The notes beneath the pieces were generated by a model. The model did not search any database, was not told the DNA's origin, and worked only from the letters and a program-made list of their open reading frames with translations. 39,608 nt of DNA from Actinomycetes bacterium. Its GTDB lineage: Bacteria > Actinomycetota > Acidimicrobiia > Acidimicrobiales > JAKAVM01. Each line of letters begins with the position of its first letter. The stretch's first letter is position 1. Shown here one piece after another: positions 1 to 8,463 of this stretch. The stretch covers positions 1 through 39,608 of the forward strand of contig JAKAWH010000014.1 of assembly GCA_021817065.1 (NCBI GenBank), given 5' to 3'. A program made the translations under genes and the position numbers.

Positions 1-204
1 CTCTCCGTTCTTGGCGACGATGAAAAGCGCCGGGGTCAACGGCAGCAGAATGGGGTCGTTCCAGGAGACGCGGTCCGACAGGATCTCGACGTACGTGTCG
101 AACCGGTCGGCGTCTTTCGCGCTCTTCATCATCTCCTGGACGGCTGGCCAGGGCAACTCACCGTCGATGAGCCTCTCGATGTCTGCTTTGTCAAAGGTGG
201 GCAT
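1..204 (-). CDS. Acetone carboxylase gamma subunit-like protein (5' end only)
   Basis: Only the first 68 codons lie in the window; the gene runs off the left edge. The ATG at 204 is preceded by a clear GGAGG ribosome site 6 bases upstream. The visible N-terminus has a DGELPWPAVQEMM stretch, then DADRFDTYVEIL and a WNDPILLPL segment. From memory this resembles the small gamma subunit of acetone carboxylase (AcxC type); no zinc ligands are visible yet. The gene is the last one seen in the minus-strand operon that also encodes the HyuA/AcxA-like and HyuB/AcxB-like subunits about 6-10 kb upstream, which fits an alpha/beta/gamma carboxylase. The assignment rests on a partial protein plus context. 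Confidence 0.6.
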   Translation of the reverse strand, partial: MPTFDKADIERLIDGELPWPAVQEMMKSAKDADRFDTYVEILSDRVSWNDPILLPLTPALFIVAKNGE

Positions 205-224
205 CTATTCCTCCATTCCGGCAT

Positions 225-1388
225 TCACGATCGTTGCAATATGACAATGCTCCCGTCGCCGAAGTCGCCCCAACCGGTAACGACCACTGTCTGGGCATTG
301 GGAACCTGGCGACCGTCAGCATGCCCGCGCAGCTGGCGAACGGCTTCGATGATGTGATTCATGCCGAGCACGTGTGCCTCGGAAAGCAATCCTCCGTGGG
401 TGTTGACGGGCAATTCTCCGCCCAACTCGATCCGCCCGTCCTGTACGAAGTCCCCACCCTCGCCGCGCTCGCAGAATCCCATCTCCTCGATCTGCTGGAC
501 CACCTCGAATGTGAAGCAGTCGTAGATCATCGCAGCGTCGACGTCGGCGGGTTTGAGCCCAGCACGTCCGAAAGCCTGGGGAGCGGCGACGGAGAGGCCT
601 GTGGCGAAGATGTCCTTGCGGTTGATGATCTCGTCGGCCGGATACGGCTGGCCGATGGCGCCGCTGACGATGACGATCGGAGTCGCCTTGAGATCCCGGG
701 CCCTTTCGAGGCTGGTTACCACTACTGCGGCGGCACCGTCCGTCTCCAGGCAGCAATCGAGCAGGCGGTAGGGATCGGCCAGCATCGGCGACTCCATATA
801 GTCGTCGATGGTGAGCGGTTTGTCGTGCATCACCGCTGCCGGGTTGGCCTGCGCGTGTTTGCGCATTGCGACCGCCACCGCACCAAGCTGTTCGGAACGA
901 GTCCCGAATTCGTACATGTGCCGGCGGGCGATCACCGAGTACCACTGGGGGGGAGCGACGAACCCGTAGGGGAGGTAGTAGTCCCGCGCGATCGCTCCAC
1001 CGGGGATCGAATTGACGTCGTTGGCGACGGTGGAACGGACCCGGGCCTTCGAGTAGCCGTTCCAGCCGGCGGGAAGGAGGACGTAGTCGGCCATCCCACT
1101 GGTCACCGCAGTGGCCGCGATATTGAGTGAGGCAACCGGCGCGGCGCCTCCTGTGTGGACGGTGGCGGCGAAGCGCAGGTTGGCACAGCCCAAGTTGGCG
1201 GCCAGTTCTTCGGCGTTGGCCAAATTGGGAAAAGGCATCACCCCGTCGACCTGCGAGGGCACCAGCCCCGCATCGGCAATCGCACGGGAGGCAGCCTGGA
1301 GCTGCAAGGCGAGCTGGGAAACGCCCGACCCGGGCTTGCGGCAGTAGGTGGTCTCCCCGATCCCTACGATGCAGGCCTGTCCGCTCAT
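225..1388 (-). CDS. Thiolase-fold protein lacking the nucleophilic Cys (Ltp2-like)
   Basis: A 387-residue protein of the SCP-x/lipid-transfer thiolase superfamily. The ATG at 1388 overlaps the stop of the preceding amidohydrolase (ATGA), so translation is coupled. Where true thiolases carry the catalytic Cys (V-N-x-x-C), this protein reads TVHTGGAAPVAS (about 77-88), with no Cys. It keeps YDCF at 289-292 and NTHGGLLSEAH at 329-339. Such Cys-less members include Ltp2, a retro-aldolase that cleaves beta-hydroxyacyl-CoA side chains with a DUF35 partner. No DUF35 gene is adjacent here; three occur elsewhere in the window. The second Ltp2-type tyrosine position is His339. The role is inferred: aldolytic or thiolytic C-C cleavage in the pathway served by this operon. 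Confidence 0.8.
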   Translation of the reverse strand: MSGQACIVGIGETTYCRKPGSGVSQLALQLQAASRAIADAGLVPSQVDGVMPFPNLANAEELAANLGCANLRFAATVHTGGAAPVASLNIAATAVTSGMADYVLLPAGWNGYSKARVRSTVANDVNSIPGGAIARDYYLPYGFVAPPQWYSVIARRHMYEFGTRSEQLGAVAVAMRKHAQANPAAVMHDKPLTIDDYMESPMLADPYRLLDCCLETDGAAAVVVTSLERARDLKATPIVIVSGAIGQPYPADEIINRKDIFATGLSVAAPQAFGRAGLKPADVDAAMIYDCFTFEVVQQIEEMGFCERGEGGDFVQDGRIELGGELPVNTHGGLLSEAHVLGMNHIIEAVRQLRGHADGRQVPNAQTVVVTGWGDFGDGSIVILQRS

Positions 1389-2371
1389 GCGGCCCCGCCC
1401 GCCCGCGCCTTCACCGGCTCGATCCCGGTGATGCGGGCCAGGTTCCTTCCGAGGATCCCGGCGCGGATCTCGTCGGTGATCTCGGGGTATCCGTAGTTGC
1501 GCTGGAGCTCCTCGGGCATGGATAGATTCCGAACCCAGTCGACAACCCTCTTGGTGTCGACGAAAGGCAGGTCGAGCCCCATCACGATCTTGGTGGGCTC
1601 GACCCACTGCAGGGCGGTGCCGATGGCGTGGTATCCCCGGTAGGGCGACCGCTGGTACCAGCCCACGATCCCTGACAGGCTCAGATAGAGGTTCTCGTGC
1701 TTGGCGGCCAGCCCGATTACCTCTTCGGTATGGGGCCATGCCATGTGGTATGCGATCATCTTCAGCTCGGGGAAATCGAGCAGGATGCGGTCGAGAGTGT
1801 CGGGATGGGTGTGAGAACTCGGCTGGGGGTACACATAGGACATCCCGGTATGGACGGTAAGAGGGATGCCAAGCTCGCAGGCCTTCTCGTAGAAGGGCCA
1901 CATGCGTCGATCGTCGAGCGGCGCCAGGTCCTCGGGCTGGTACACCTTGCAGAGCCGCGCATCGTGGTTGGCTACCAGGAACTCCAGTTCCCGGATGGCA
2001 TGATCGACCCCCCGCCGGAGAATAGGACCGACCATCGCTTCCAGGTACATGCGCCCGCGGTACGGAGCTATCTGGCTGATCATGAACTGGTTGGTTGACA
2101 TGGGGAAGCTACCCCCGGAGATGTCCATCATCCCCTCTCGCAGGCAGAAGCAGACGTCGACGTCTGCCTCATCCATGTAACCAATCAGCGTTTCTGCTAC
2201 AGGAGGCGGGCGGTGCTCGGCCGGGTCGACACCCGACCAGGCACGCAGTACGCCCTGCACGCTGTACCACCAGCGCTTGGTGGCCGGATAGTAATCACGC
2301 AACTCGGCCATCGTCGCCGGGTTCATGAAGTGGCACTCCGAGAGTGCGACGAAATGGTCGTTACCGCTCAT
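1385..2371 (-). CDS. Amidohydrolase_2 family metal-dependent hydrolase/decarboxylase
   Basis: A 328-residue TIM-barrel protein of the amidohydrolase_2 (ACMSD/LigW-like) family. Members hydrolyse, hydrate or decarboxylate ring or keto acids with a divalent metal. The N-terminal metal motif is atypical: SECHFM, where D-x-H-x-H would be expected. Later ligands look present: TVHTGM (about 155-160), AYHMAWPH (about 190) and the Asp in MGLDLPF (about 275). The ATG at 2371 overlaps the stop of the Mo-hydroxylase large subunit by ATGA, and the 3' end overlaps the thiolase-fold gene the same way. Tight coupling suggests that it acts on the product of the Mo-hydroxylase or carboxylase. The substrate is unknown. 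Confidence 0.82.
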   Translation of the reverse strand: MSGNDHFVALSECHFMNPATMAELRDYYPATKRWWYSVQGVLRAWSGVDPAEHRPPPVAETLIGYMDEADVDVCFCLREGMMDISGGSFPMSTNQFMISQIAPYRGRMYLEAMVGPILRRGVDHAIRELEFLVANHDARLCKVYQPEDLAPLDDRRMWPFYEKACELGIPLTVHTGMSYVYPQPSSHTHPDTLDRILLDFPELKMIAYHMAWPHTEEVIGLAAKHENLYLSLSGIVGWYQRSPYRGYHAIGTALQWVEPTKIVMGLDLPFVDTKRVVDWVRNLSMPEELQRNYGYPEITDEIRAGILGRNLARITGIEPVKARAGGAA

Positions 2372-4758
2372 CGGTTGGCCTCCCGGATCGTCTTCCACAC
2401 CCGCTGGGGCGAGGCGGGAACCTCGGTGAGCAAAACGCCCCGGGGCGCCATTGCGTCGTTTATGGCGCACATGACTGCCGCTGGGGTGGTGTGGATAGCC
2501 CCTTCTCCACAACCCTTAGCACCCAGAGGAGTGAAGGGGGAGGGAGTCACCACCGCGGTCTTCTGGGTCACCGGGATCTCGTTGATGGTGGGAATCAGAT
2601 AGTCGGCCAGAGTCGCCACCAACGGCTGGCCCTCTTCGTCGTAGACGTACTCTTCGTACAATGCGGCTCCGATTCCCTGCGCGATGCTGCCGTCGAGCTG
2701 TCCTTCCACCGTCGCCGGGTTGAGGCGTACCCCGCAGTCGTCGGCGACCGCGTACTTGAGAATCTCCACGACCCCGGTATCGGGGTCGATCTCCACCACC
2801 ACCACGTGGACCGCCTGCGCAGCAGTCAGGTAGCTCTTGGCACGACCCTCATCGTCGGCGGGGGTGCGTCCGGGAGCGGTCCACACGTAGGTCGCCTCCG
2901 GGAGCGGGTCGACGCCGGGCGGCAGCAGGTCGCTACGCGCCAGCATGGTTGCCGCCACCTTGGCGACACTGAGGGCACCACCCGAGCGGTCCTTGAGAAC
3001 GAAGTTCCCGTCCCACAGTTCGATCTGGTCCTCGGGGGCCCGGAGAAGTGCAGCCGCCACCCTACGCAACGTGCCGGTGAGCCTCTGGCATGCCCCGAGT
3101 ACCGCCGCGGAGATCGCCACCCCCAACCGGCTGCCACCCGGGCCGAACGAGGGAGGAGCCGACCGTGTGTCGAGCTGCACCACGCTCACCGCATCCATGT
3201 CGACGTGGAAGTAGTCCGCCACCAATTGGCTGACCAGCGTGTACTGGCCCTGGCCTTCCATGGAGAAGCCGACCCTTACGGTGATCGACCCGAGAATGTC
3301 GATGCTCACGGTTGCACCTTCGGGAACCCCGGTTTGAGGCATACCGACGATTGCGTAGGCGTTCCAGTCGAACACCCCCGGTTCGACCGTGGAGACGACA
3401 CCGACTCCCATCAACCTGCCCTGCTTGCGTGCTTCCTCTTGTTCTCGGCGCAGTTCCGCGTAGCCGGCAAGCGACAGCGCGGCATCGAGCACCTCACCGT
3501 AGTTGCCGCTGTCGTACTCGTTTCCACTGGGGATCGTGTACGGAAACCGGTCCGCCGGGATGAAATTGGCGCGGCGGAACTCTGCCGGGTCGATCTCCAG
3601 CGCCCGCGCTGCGATGTCCATCATCTGCTCCAGCACGAAGAAATGCGGCGGCGGACCCATTCCCCGGTAGGGGAACACCGGCGTCTTGTTGGTCGCTACC
3701 AATGAAAGGTCGTAGCGCGCCGTGGGAATCTCATACGGACCGGTGAAGGCCGCCAGGGGCTTCGCTGCTCCGAGAGCCCCGAAGCCCTCGCCGCTCGCAC
3801 CGAGATCGTCGACCAGTGTCACAGACAGCGCAGTCACCCGCCCGCCGCTGACCGCGATCGATGCCTCGTAGTGGCGATCCCACGCCTGGCCCCCGCCTGC
3901 AACCAGGTATTCGCTGCGATCCTCGATCCACTTGACCGGCCGGCCCCCCGCCTTGCGGGACAGCATGGAGGCTACAACGATTCCGCGCGCGCCGCCCTTG
4001 CCGCCGAAGCTGCCACCGTGGTGCTGGCTCTTCACGGTCACCTTGCTGGAGGGAATGCCGAAGGTTCCCGCGCACCCCAGCGCAGCCGAGCTTGCCGCCT
4101 GGATGCTGCCGTACACGCACAGCTCGAGGGTTCCAGGATCCCACTCGCACACCGTTCCGAATGTCTCGGTTGGATTGGCCCCCACCCGGTTCCAGCGGAA
4201 CTTCTCGGTGAACACGTGCTCGGCCCCGGCGAAGGCTGCATCCACCTCGCCCCAGGTAAAAACCCGGTGGAACATCACGTTGGTCCCCTTGCCCTCCATC
4301 ACCAGCGGGCTGTCACCGGACATCGCCCGGAACGGGTCGGTCACCGGTTCGAGCGGCTCGTATTCGACGTCGATGGCCTCAAGGGCGTCCTCGGCAGCAG
4401 CCCTGCTGGCTGCGGCCACTGCGGCGATAGGCTCCCCAACGAAGTGCGCGGTGTCCGACGCGAGGCACCTCAGTCCCCAGCCCTCGGGAGTCGACCGGGC
4501 GGGTTGGCACCAGGCGAGCGCGTCCGCGCCGGTCACCACTGCAGCGACGCCCGGAAGCGCTTCGGCCCGGCTGGTGTCTATTTGGATGATCCGGGCATGG
4601 GGAAAAGGGCTCCGCAGAATGGCGCAGTGCAACATCCCCGGCAGCACGACGTCATCGATGAATCGGGTCCGGCCGGTGAGGAGCGACCGGTCCTCGACCC
4701 GGACCACATCGCGGCCTATCCAGCGCCGTTCGGTGACCGGCAGGCAATCCAGGCTCAT
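2368..4758 (-). CDS. Molybdenum hydroxylase large (Mo-binding) subunit, CoxL/XdhB-like
   Basis: A 796-residue molybdopterin-binding subunit of the xanthine dehydrogenase/aerobic CO dehydrogenase family. It hydroxylates a substrate carbon with water and passes electrons to the 2Fe-2S and FAD subunits encoded upstream. The substrate-loop signature is PYRGMGP (about 360). It differs from the form I CO-dehydrogenase loop AYxCSFR, so this is unlikely to be a true CO dehydrogenase. The catalytic Glu is present in KGCGEGAIHTTP near 746, close to the C-terminus. The ATG at 4758 was chosen because GGGAG lies about 8 bases upstream; an in-frame ATG at 4800 has no good ribosome site. The stop overlaps the amidohydrolase start. 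The substrate is probably an N-heterocycle, aldehyde or aromatic/alicyclic CoA-type compound, but this is not determinable. Confidence 0.9.
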   Translation of the reverse strand: MSLDCLPVTERRWIGRDVVRVEDRSLLTGRTRFIDDVVLPGMLHCAILRSPFPHARIIQIDTSRAEALPGVAAVVTGADALAWCQPARSTPEGWGLRCLASDTAHFVGEPIAAVAAASRAAAEDALEAIDVEYEPLEPVTDPFRAMSGDSPLVMEGKGTNVMFHRVFTWGEVDAAFAGAEHVFTEKFRWNRVGANPTETFGTVCEWDPGTLELCVYGSIQAASSAALGCAGTFGIPSSKVTVKSQHHGGSFGGKGGARGIVVASMLSRKAGGRPVKWIEDRSEYLVAGGGQAWDRHYEASIAVSGGRVTALSVTLVDDLGASGEGFGALGAAKPLAAFTGPYEIPTARYDLSLVATNKTPVFPYRGMGPPPHFFVLEQMMDIAARALEIDPAEFRRANFIPADRFPYTIPSGNEYDSGNYGEVLDAALSLAGYAELRREQEEARKQGRLMGVGVVSTVEPGVFDWNAYAIVGMPQTGVPEGATVSIDILGSITVRVGFSMEGQGQYTLVSQLVADYFHVDMDAVSVVQLDTRSAPPSFGPGGSRLGVAISAAVLGACQRLTGTLRRVAAALLRAPEDQIELWDGNFVLKDRSGGALSVAKVAATMLARSDLLPPGVDPLPEATYVWTAPGRTPADDEGRAKSYLTAAQAVHVVVVEIDPDTGVVEILKYAVADDCGVRLNPATVEGQLDGSIAQGIGAALYEEYVYDEEGQPLVATLADYLIPTINEIPVTQKTAVVTPSPFTPLGAKGCGEGAIHTTPAAVMCAINDAMAPRGVLLTEVPASPQRVWKTIREANR

Positions 4759-4810
4759 CGAATCGCTCCCAGCCCCCAGGTGCCGATCAGCCAATCGCAT
4801 GGCGCGGGCT

Positions 4811-5320
4811 TCACCGCACCCACTCCAACTTGGACTCGCGGAACTGGGCGGCCGCACGCATGACCGACCGCAGTATCGACTGGTATCCGGTGCAACGGCA
4901 AAGCTGCCCTCCGAGAACCTCCCGGATCTCGTCCTCCCCGGCATCGGGCTTCTCGGTGAGCAGCGCATACACCGCCATGAGGAATCCGGGAGTGCAGAAT
5001 CCGCATTGGAGGCCGTGCTCTGCCGAAAAGGCCTCCTGGAGCGGATGGAGGGTGCCGTCGGCGGCTGCGAGGCCCTCGACGGTCAGGATCTCGGAACCGT
5101 CGACCTGGACGGCAAGCGTCAGGCAGGAACGAACCGCCTTGCCGTCGATCAGGACGGTGCACACACCGCAGACCCCGTGCTCGCAGCCCACATGGGTCCC
5201 GGTTAGACCCAGCTGGCTGCGAAGGAGCTCCGACAGGGTGGTCCGAGGCTCGACCGTCGCCTCGTGAACGGTTCCGTTGACGGTCACCCGCACCGGCCGC
5301 GTGCCATTCGTCGAGCTCAT
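4811..5320 (-). CDS. Molybdenum hydroxylase small subunit, two 2Fe-2S clusters (CoxS-like)
   Basis: A 169-residue iron-sulfur subunit. The plant-ferredoxin-type cluster is held by GCEHGVCGVC and a Cys about 12 residues later (residues about 45-67). The C-terminal [2Fe-2S]-binding domain has CGFCTPG and CRCTGY (about 107-145). Length and motif order are standard for CoxS/XdhC-type small subunits. The ATG at 5320 overlaps the stop of the FAD subunit (ATGA). The gene order FAD, FeS, Mo (M-S-L) is the usual cox arrangement. It relays electrons from the Mo site to FAD. Confidence 0.95.
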   Translation of the reverse strand: MSSTNGTRPVRVTVNGTVHEATVEPRTTLSELLRSQLGLTGTHVGCEHGVCGVCTVLIDGKAVRSCLTLAVQVDGSEILTVEGLAAADGTLHPLQEAFSAEHGLQCGFCTPGFLMAVYALLTEKPDAGEDEIREVLGGQLCRCTGYQSILRSVMRAAAQFRESKLEWVR

Positions 5321-6225
5321 CGGTTCGGACCCTCCTCGCCGGGATGTGCACGGGCGACCGCGTCGGCGATGCCCCGTTCGGCCAGCACGCCCGCCAGGTG
5401 GAGCCGGTACTCGGCCGAAGCATGGATATCGCTCATCGGCGCGTCAAAAGCGTCGCGCACTGCATCCGCGGCTCGTCGATACAAGGAGGGCTCCGGACGC
5501 TCACCGCGAAGAAGCTCCTCTGCTGCGGACATGCGAGTCGGAATGTCGCCGACACCGAAGACGACGATCCGCGACTCCTCGAAGCAACCAGCGCGGTCGA
5601 GGCGCACGGTGACCGCGACCCCCGCCATGGCGAAATCCCCGTGGCGCCGGGACAGCTCGGTGAAGGACCAACCAGTTCCCGCGCTGAGCGCTGGTATCCC
5701 CACTTCGACCAGCAGTTCGCCGGGAGCCAATCCGGTGGTGAGGCAGGTGACGAAGAAGTCGGCGGCCGGAATGGTGCGCTCGCCGTCGGCTCCCACCGCC
5801 CGCATCCACCCTCCGGTCGCCACCGCCACCGCCGGGTACTCGGCCGCGGGGTCAGCCTGTGCCATCGAGCCACCGACCGTGCCGCGGCTGCGGATCTGGG
5901 GGTGCCCGACCAGCTTGGTCGCCGCGTGCAGGAGGGGCTGCTGCCTGAGCACCAGCGCCGAGCTCTCGACCGCCGCCTTGGTGGTCATCGCCCCGAAGAC
6001 CAGCGCTCCCTCCCGTTCCTCAATTCCCGCGAGGTTCGGGATGCGGCCGATGTCCACCACCAACTCGGGGCGGGCAAGTCGCATGTTCAGCATCGGAAGG
6101 AGGCTCTGGCCGCCGGCAAGAACGGTCGCGTCACGATCGGGGTCGCCGAGGAGCGTCAGCGCTTCGGCGAGGGAGGTGGGCGCCGCGTAGTCGAAAGCTG
6201 CCGGCTTCACCGTCGCCCACTCCAT
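5317..6225 (-). CDS. Molybdenum hydroxylase FAD subunit (CoxM-like)
   Basis: A 302-residue FAD-binding subunit of the CoxM/XDH medium-chain family. The two FAD pyrophosphate loops are visible: VLAGGQSLLPMLNMR (about 35-50) and RGTVGGSMAQADPAAE (about 114-129). The C-terminal CO_deh_flav_C-type domain follows. The ATG at 6225 has a G-run (GGGGG) a few bases upstream. The 52-nt gap to the HyuB-like stop is one of the few in this operon where genes do not overlap. It accepts electrons from the 2Fe-2S subunit; the final acceptor is unknown. Confidence 0.93.
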   Translation of the reverse strand: MEWATVKPAAFDYAAPTSLAEALTLLGDPDRDATVLAGGQSLLPMLNMRLARPELVVDIGRIPNLAGIEEREGALVFGAMTTKAAVESSALVLRQQPLLHAATKLVGHPQIRSRGTVGGSMAQADPAAEYPAVAVATGGWMRAVGADGERTIPAADFFVTCLTTGLAPGELLVEVGIPALSAGTGWSFTELSRRHGDFAMAGVAVTVRLDRAGCFEESRIVVFGVGDIPTRMSAAEELLRGERPEPSLYRRAADAVRDAFDAPMSDIHASAEYRLHLAGVLAERGIADAVARAHPGEEGPNR

Positions 6226-6277
6226 GGTTCCCCCATGGCGAGGAACATCGTCGTACTGCTCGCCATGAACGTGCCAC

Positions 6278-8461
6278 CTAGAACTCGAAGTCGTCCGGGA
6301 GGTTCCAGAACGCCCGGATTTCTGCCCCGTACTCCGGCGACAGCGCGGTGGATGACCGCCACATGTCCAGAACGGCCGGATCCATGTTCTCCTTGGCGAT
6401 CACCTTCTGCCGTTCGGCAGCCCACCATTCCTTAAACGGCACCGCGGTGCGCTTGCGCTCCTCGCGGATCTCGGCACGCCGGCGCGCTGTGGCAGGCTTG
6501 TCGATGCTGAAAGAGCCGTTGCGGGACACAACCGTTCCATGGATGTCGGTCGCTACCCGAACGCTGGTCCAGCCCTTGTTCAAGTCGGCCTCGATGGCGG
6601 AGGGGTCTCTCTCGATCGGATCTCCCATCGACTGGGCGCCCGAGATCGGGTGGATGATCAGGTCGTAGTTCACCAAAGGCTCCGGTGTGACGAACGGAGC
6701 ATCCGCCCGGGTCACCAGATCGGTCGCCTTGATGTTCTGCTCGAGGGTCGGCCTTCCAGCGGGTCCCCGCTCGTGCAGCAACGGCTTCTGCGCCTCGATC
6801 AGCTCCTTGACATTGGTGTTGTGCGCGTAGCTCGGTGAGTCGGGAACTGTCGGGTAAGCGCCGTACATCCCGTGATTGGCCACCACCTTGGAACGCATCC
6901 CCGCGTCACCGCACTGGTAGTCGATACCCGATGGCGTGTTGTGAACCATCCACACAGCCGTGTGACCGAGCCCTCCGCGGAATCGACCGTACCCGCCCGA
7001 GTCCGGGTCGACATTCCGTCCCAGGTACAGGATCGGGTAGTACAGCTCGGTGACCTCCGCGTTGCCGAAGTCGGCATTGGGTGTGTAGATGCACCAGGCG
7101 CTGTTCTCGCCGTCGGTGAAGCCCCGGGCTGGAGACCCGTTGCTCGCCTGCTCCAGTGTCAGACCCGCCAGGTAGTAGCCCAGCTGGGTGATCCCGGCGA
7201 ACTCGGCAGTCATAGTGGTGGCTGCGCCGGCTGCCATCTCCTCGACGAAACCGCGCATCTGGAAAAGACGCCCGAACACCTCGTAGAGGCTGGACATCCA
7301 GATCACCGCGGGTGCCCAGGCAACGCCCGACGATGCGGCATAGTCCTTTCCGAATGGGTTCGCCCAGGATCCGTCCGGCGGTGTCTCGACCTCCCAGGCG
7401 GAAGCCGGGCCCGAGTTGAACATGTCGAATCCAATGATGTGGGAGTAGCCGTTCAGGAGGGCGGAGCGCAACGCTGTCGGGCTGATGTTCTCACCGAAGG
7501 GCACGGTGCCACTCGCTCCCCGAAGGGAGAAATGCACGCTGGCATCGCCCTTCACCTCCATCTCCATGGGGAGGTTGAAAAGGCAGTCGATGTCCTGCTT
7601 GCCCAGAAGGGCCTTCTTGCCCTTCATTGCCAGGTCCTTGAACTGCGACTTGCGCGCCCGGCCGGGCACCGTCTGGGTCTTGACCCGGCTCACCGCGTAA
7701 CGGCGGCTGTCCTCCACGTACTCCCGGGTTGCGTCCAGGAAGAAGTCGAGACCGTACTTGTCGATCACCTGGATGAGACGATCACGGATTGCCACACATC
7801 CTGCCAGGCGCCCGCGGGCGTCTCCCAGAACGAATTCGGGGGTACGGGTGCGCGAACGGATGCGCATGTCGTACCAGGGGAAGAAGCGGTCGTTCTCGCC
7901 CACCTTCTCCATTGAGATGCACAGACCGTCGCTGTAGCAGTCCGGGTTCAGGAACCCGACCGATCCAGGCGTCACCGCACCACAGTCGCTGACGTGGCTC
8001 ACGCAGCTGGCCCAGGCGACCAGGGTGTCACCGTAGAAGAGGGGCATCGCCATGTCGAAGTCGGGAAGGTGGATTCCCCCGAAATGCGGGTCGTTGTTCT
8101 CGAAGATGTCGCCCTGCCGGAATCCCGGATAGTCCTCGTAGCCCAGCCCGATCAGGCTCTTGATCATCTCTGCGAGCAATCCGGGGTGGGCGGTGATGCC
8201 CCGCGAGACGCAGATCGCCTCACCGGTCGGCAGGTTCAGCGCCCATAGGGCGTCCCCGCCCTCCACCGCGATCGGTGACGAGGACACCTTGCACCCGATC
8301 TCCCACCCGACGTTGCACAGGTTCGAGAGGATGTGCCACAGGGCCTCGTAGGTTCCCGGGTCACTCTCCTTGCGTTGGAGCTTCTCCAGGCCGAACAAGT
8401 TGCCCGTCCGGGCGAATGCCTCGTCGTTGACACGAAGCTGGTCCAATAGTGTGATGCTCAC
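6278..8461 (-). CDS. Hydantoinase B / acetone carboxylase alpha-like subunit
   Basis: A 727-residue HyuB-family protein. Members pair with HyuA-type ATPase subunits in 5-oxoprolinases, hydantoinases and the ATP-dependent acetone and acetophenone carboxylases. The family motif NDPHFGGIHLPD lies near residue 125 and includes His/Asp residues that bind metal in acetone carboxylase. Length is close to the acetone carboxylase alpha subunit (roughly 770). The GTG at 8461 was chosen because the HyuA stop ends only 2 nt upstream and AAGGA lies about 9 bases before it; the frame stays open further upstream without a better start. Together with the HyuA-like subunit and the gamma-like gene at the left edge, it suggests a carboxylase rather than a hydantoinase. 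This remains inference. Confidence 0.88.
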   Translation of the reverse strand: MSITLLDQLRVNDEAFARTGNLFGLEKLQRKESDPGTYEALWHILSNLCNVGWEIGCKVSSSPIAVEGGDALWALNLPTGEAICVSRGITAHPGLLAEMIKSLIGLGYEDYPGFRQGDIFENNDPHFGGIHLPDFDMAMPLFYGDTLVAWASCVSHVSDCGAVTPGSVGFLNPDCYSDGLCISMEKVGENDRFFPWYDMRIRSRTRTPEFVLGDARGRLAGCVAIRDRLIQVIDKYGLDFFLDATREYVEDSRRYAVSRVKTQTVPGRARKSQFKDLAMKGKKALLGKQDIDCLFNLPMEMEVKGDASVHFSLRGASGTVPFGENISPTALRSALLNGYSHIIGFDMFNSGPASAWEVETPPDGSWANPFGKDYAASSGVAWAPAVIWMSSLYEVFGRLFQMRGFVEEMAAGAATTMTAEFAGITQLGYYLAGLTLEQASNGSPARGFTDGENSAWCIYTPNADFGNAEVTELYYPILYLGRNVDPDSGGYGRFRGGLGHTAVWMVHNTPSGIDYQCGDAGMRSKVVANHGMYGAYPTVPDSPSYAHNTNVKELIEAQKPLLHERGPAGRPTLEQNIKATDLVTRADAPFVTPEPLVNYDLIIHPISGAQSMGDPIERDPSAIEADLNKGWTSVRVATDIHGTVVSRNGSFSIDKPATARRRAEIREERKRTAVPFKEWWAAERQKVIAKENMDPAVLDMWRSSTALSPEYGAEIRAFWNLPDDFEF

Positions 8462-8463
8462 GA

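Noticed and set aside
234-1130. Long plus-strand frames antisense to the thiolase and Mo-hydroxylase genes
   Set aside because: They mirror strong minus-strand genes in GC-rich DNA and have no domain features of their own.
2368-6225. True aerobic carbon monoxide dehydrogenase
   Set aside because: The large-subunit loop reads PYRGMGP, not the AYxCSFR of form I enzymes, and the surrounding genes point to organic substrates.
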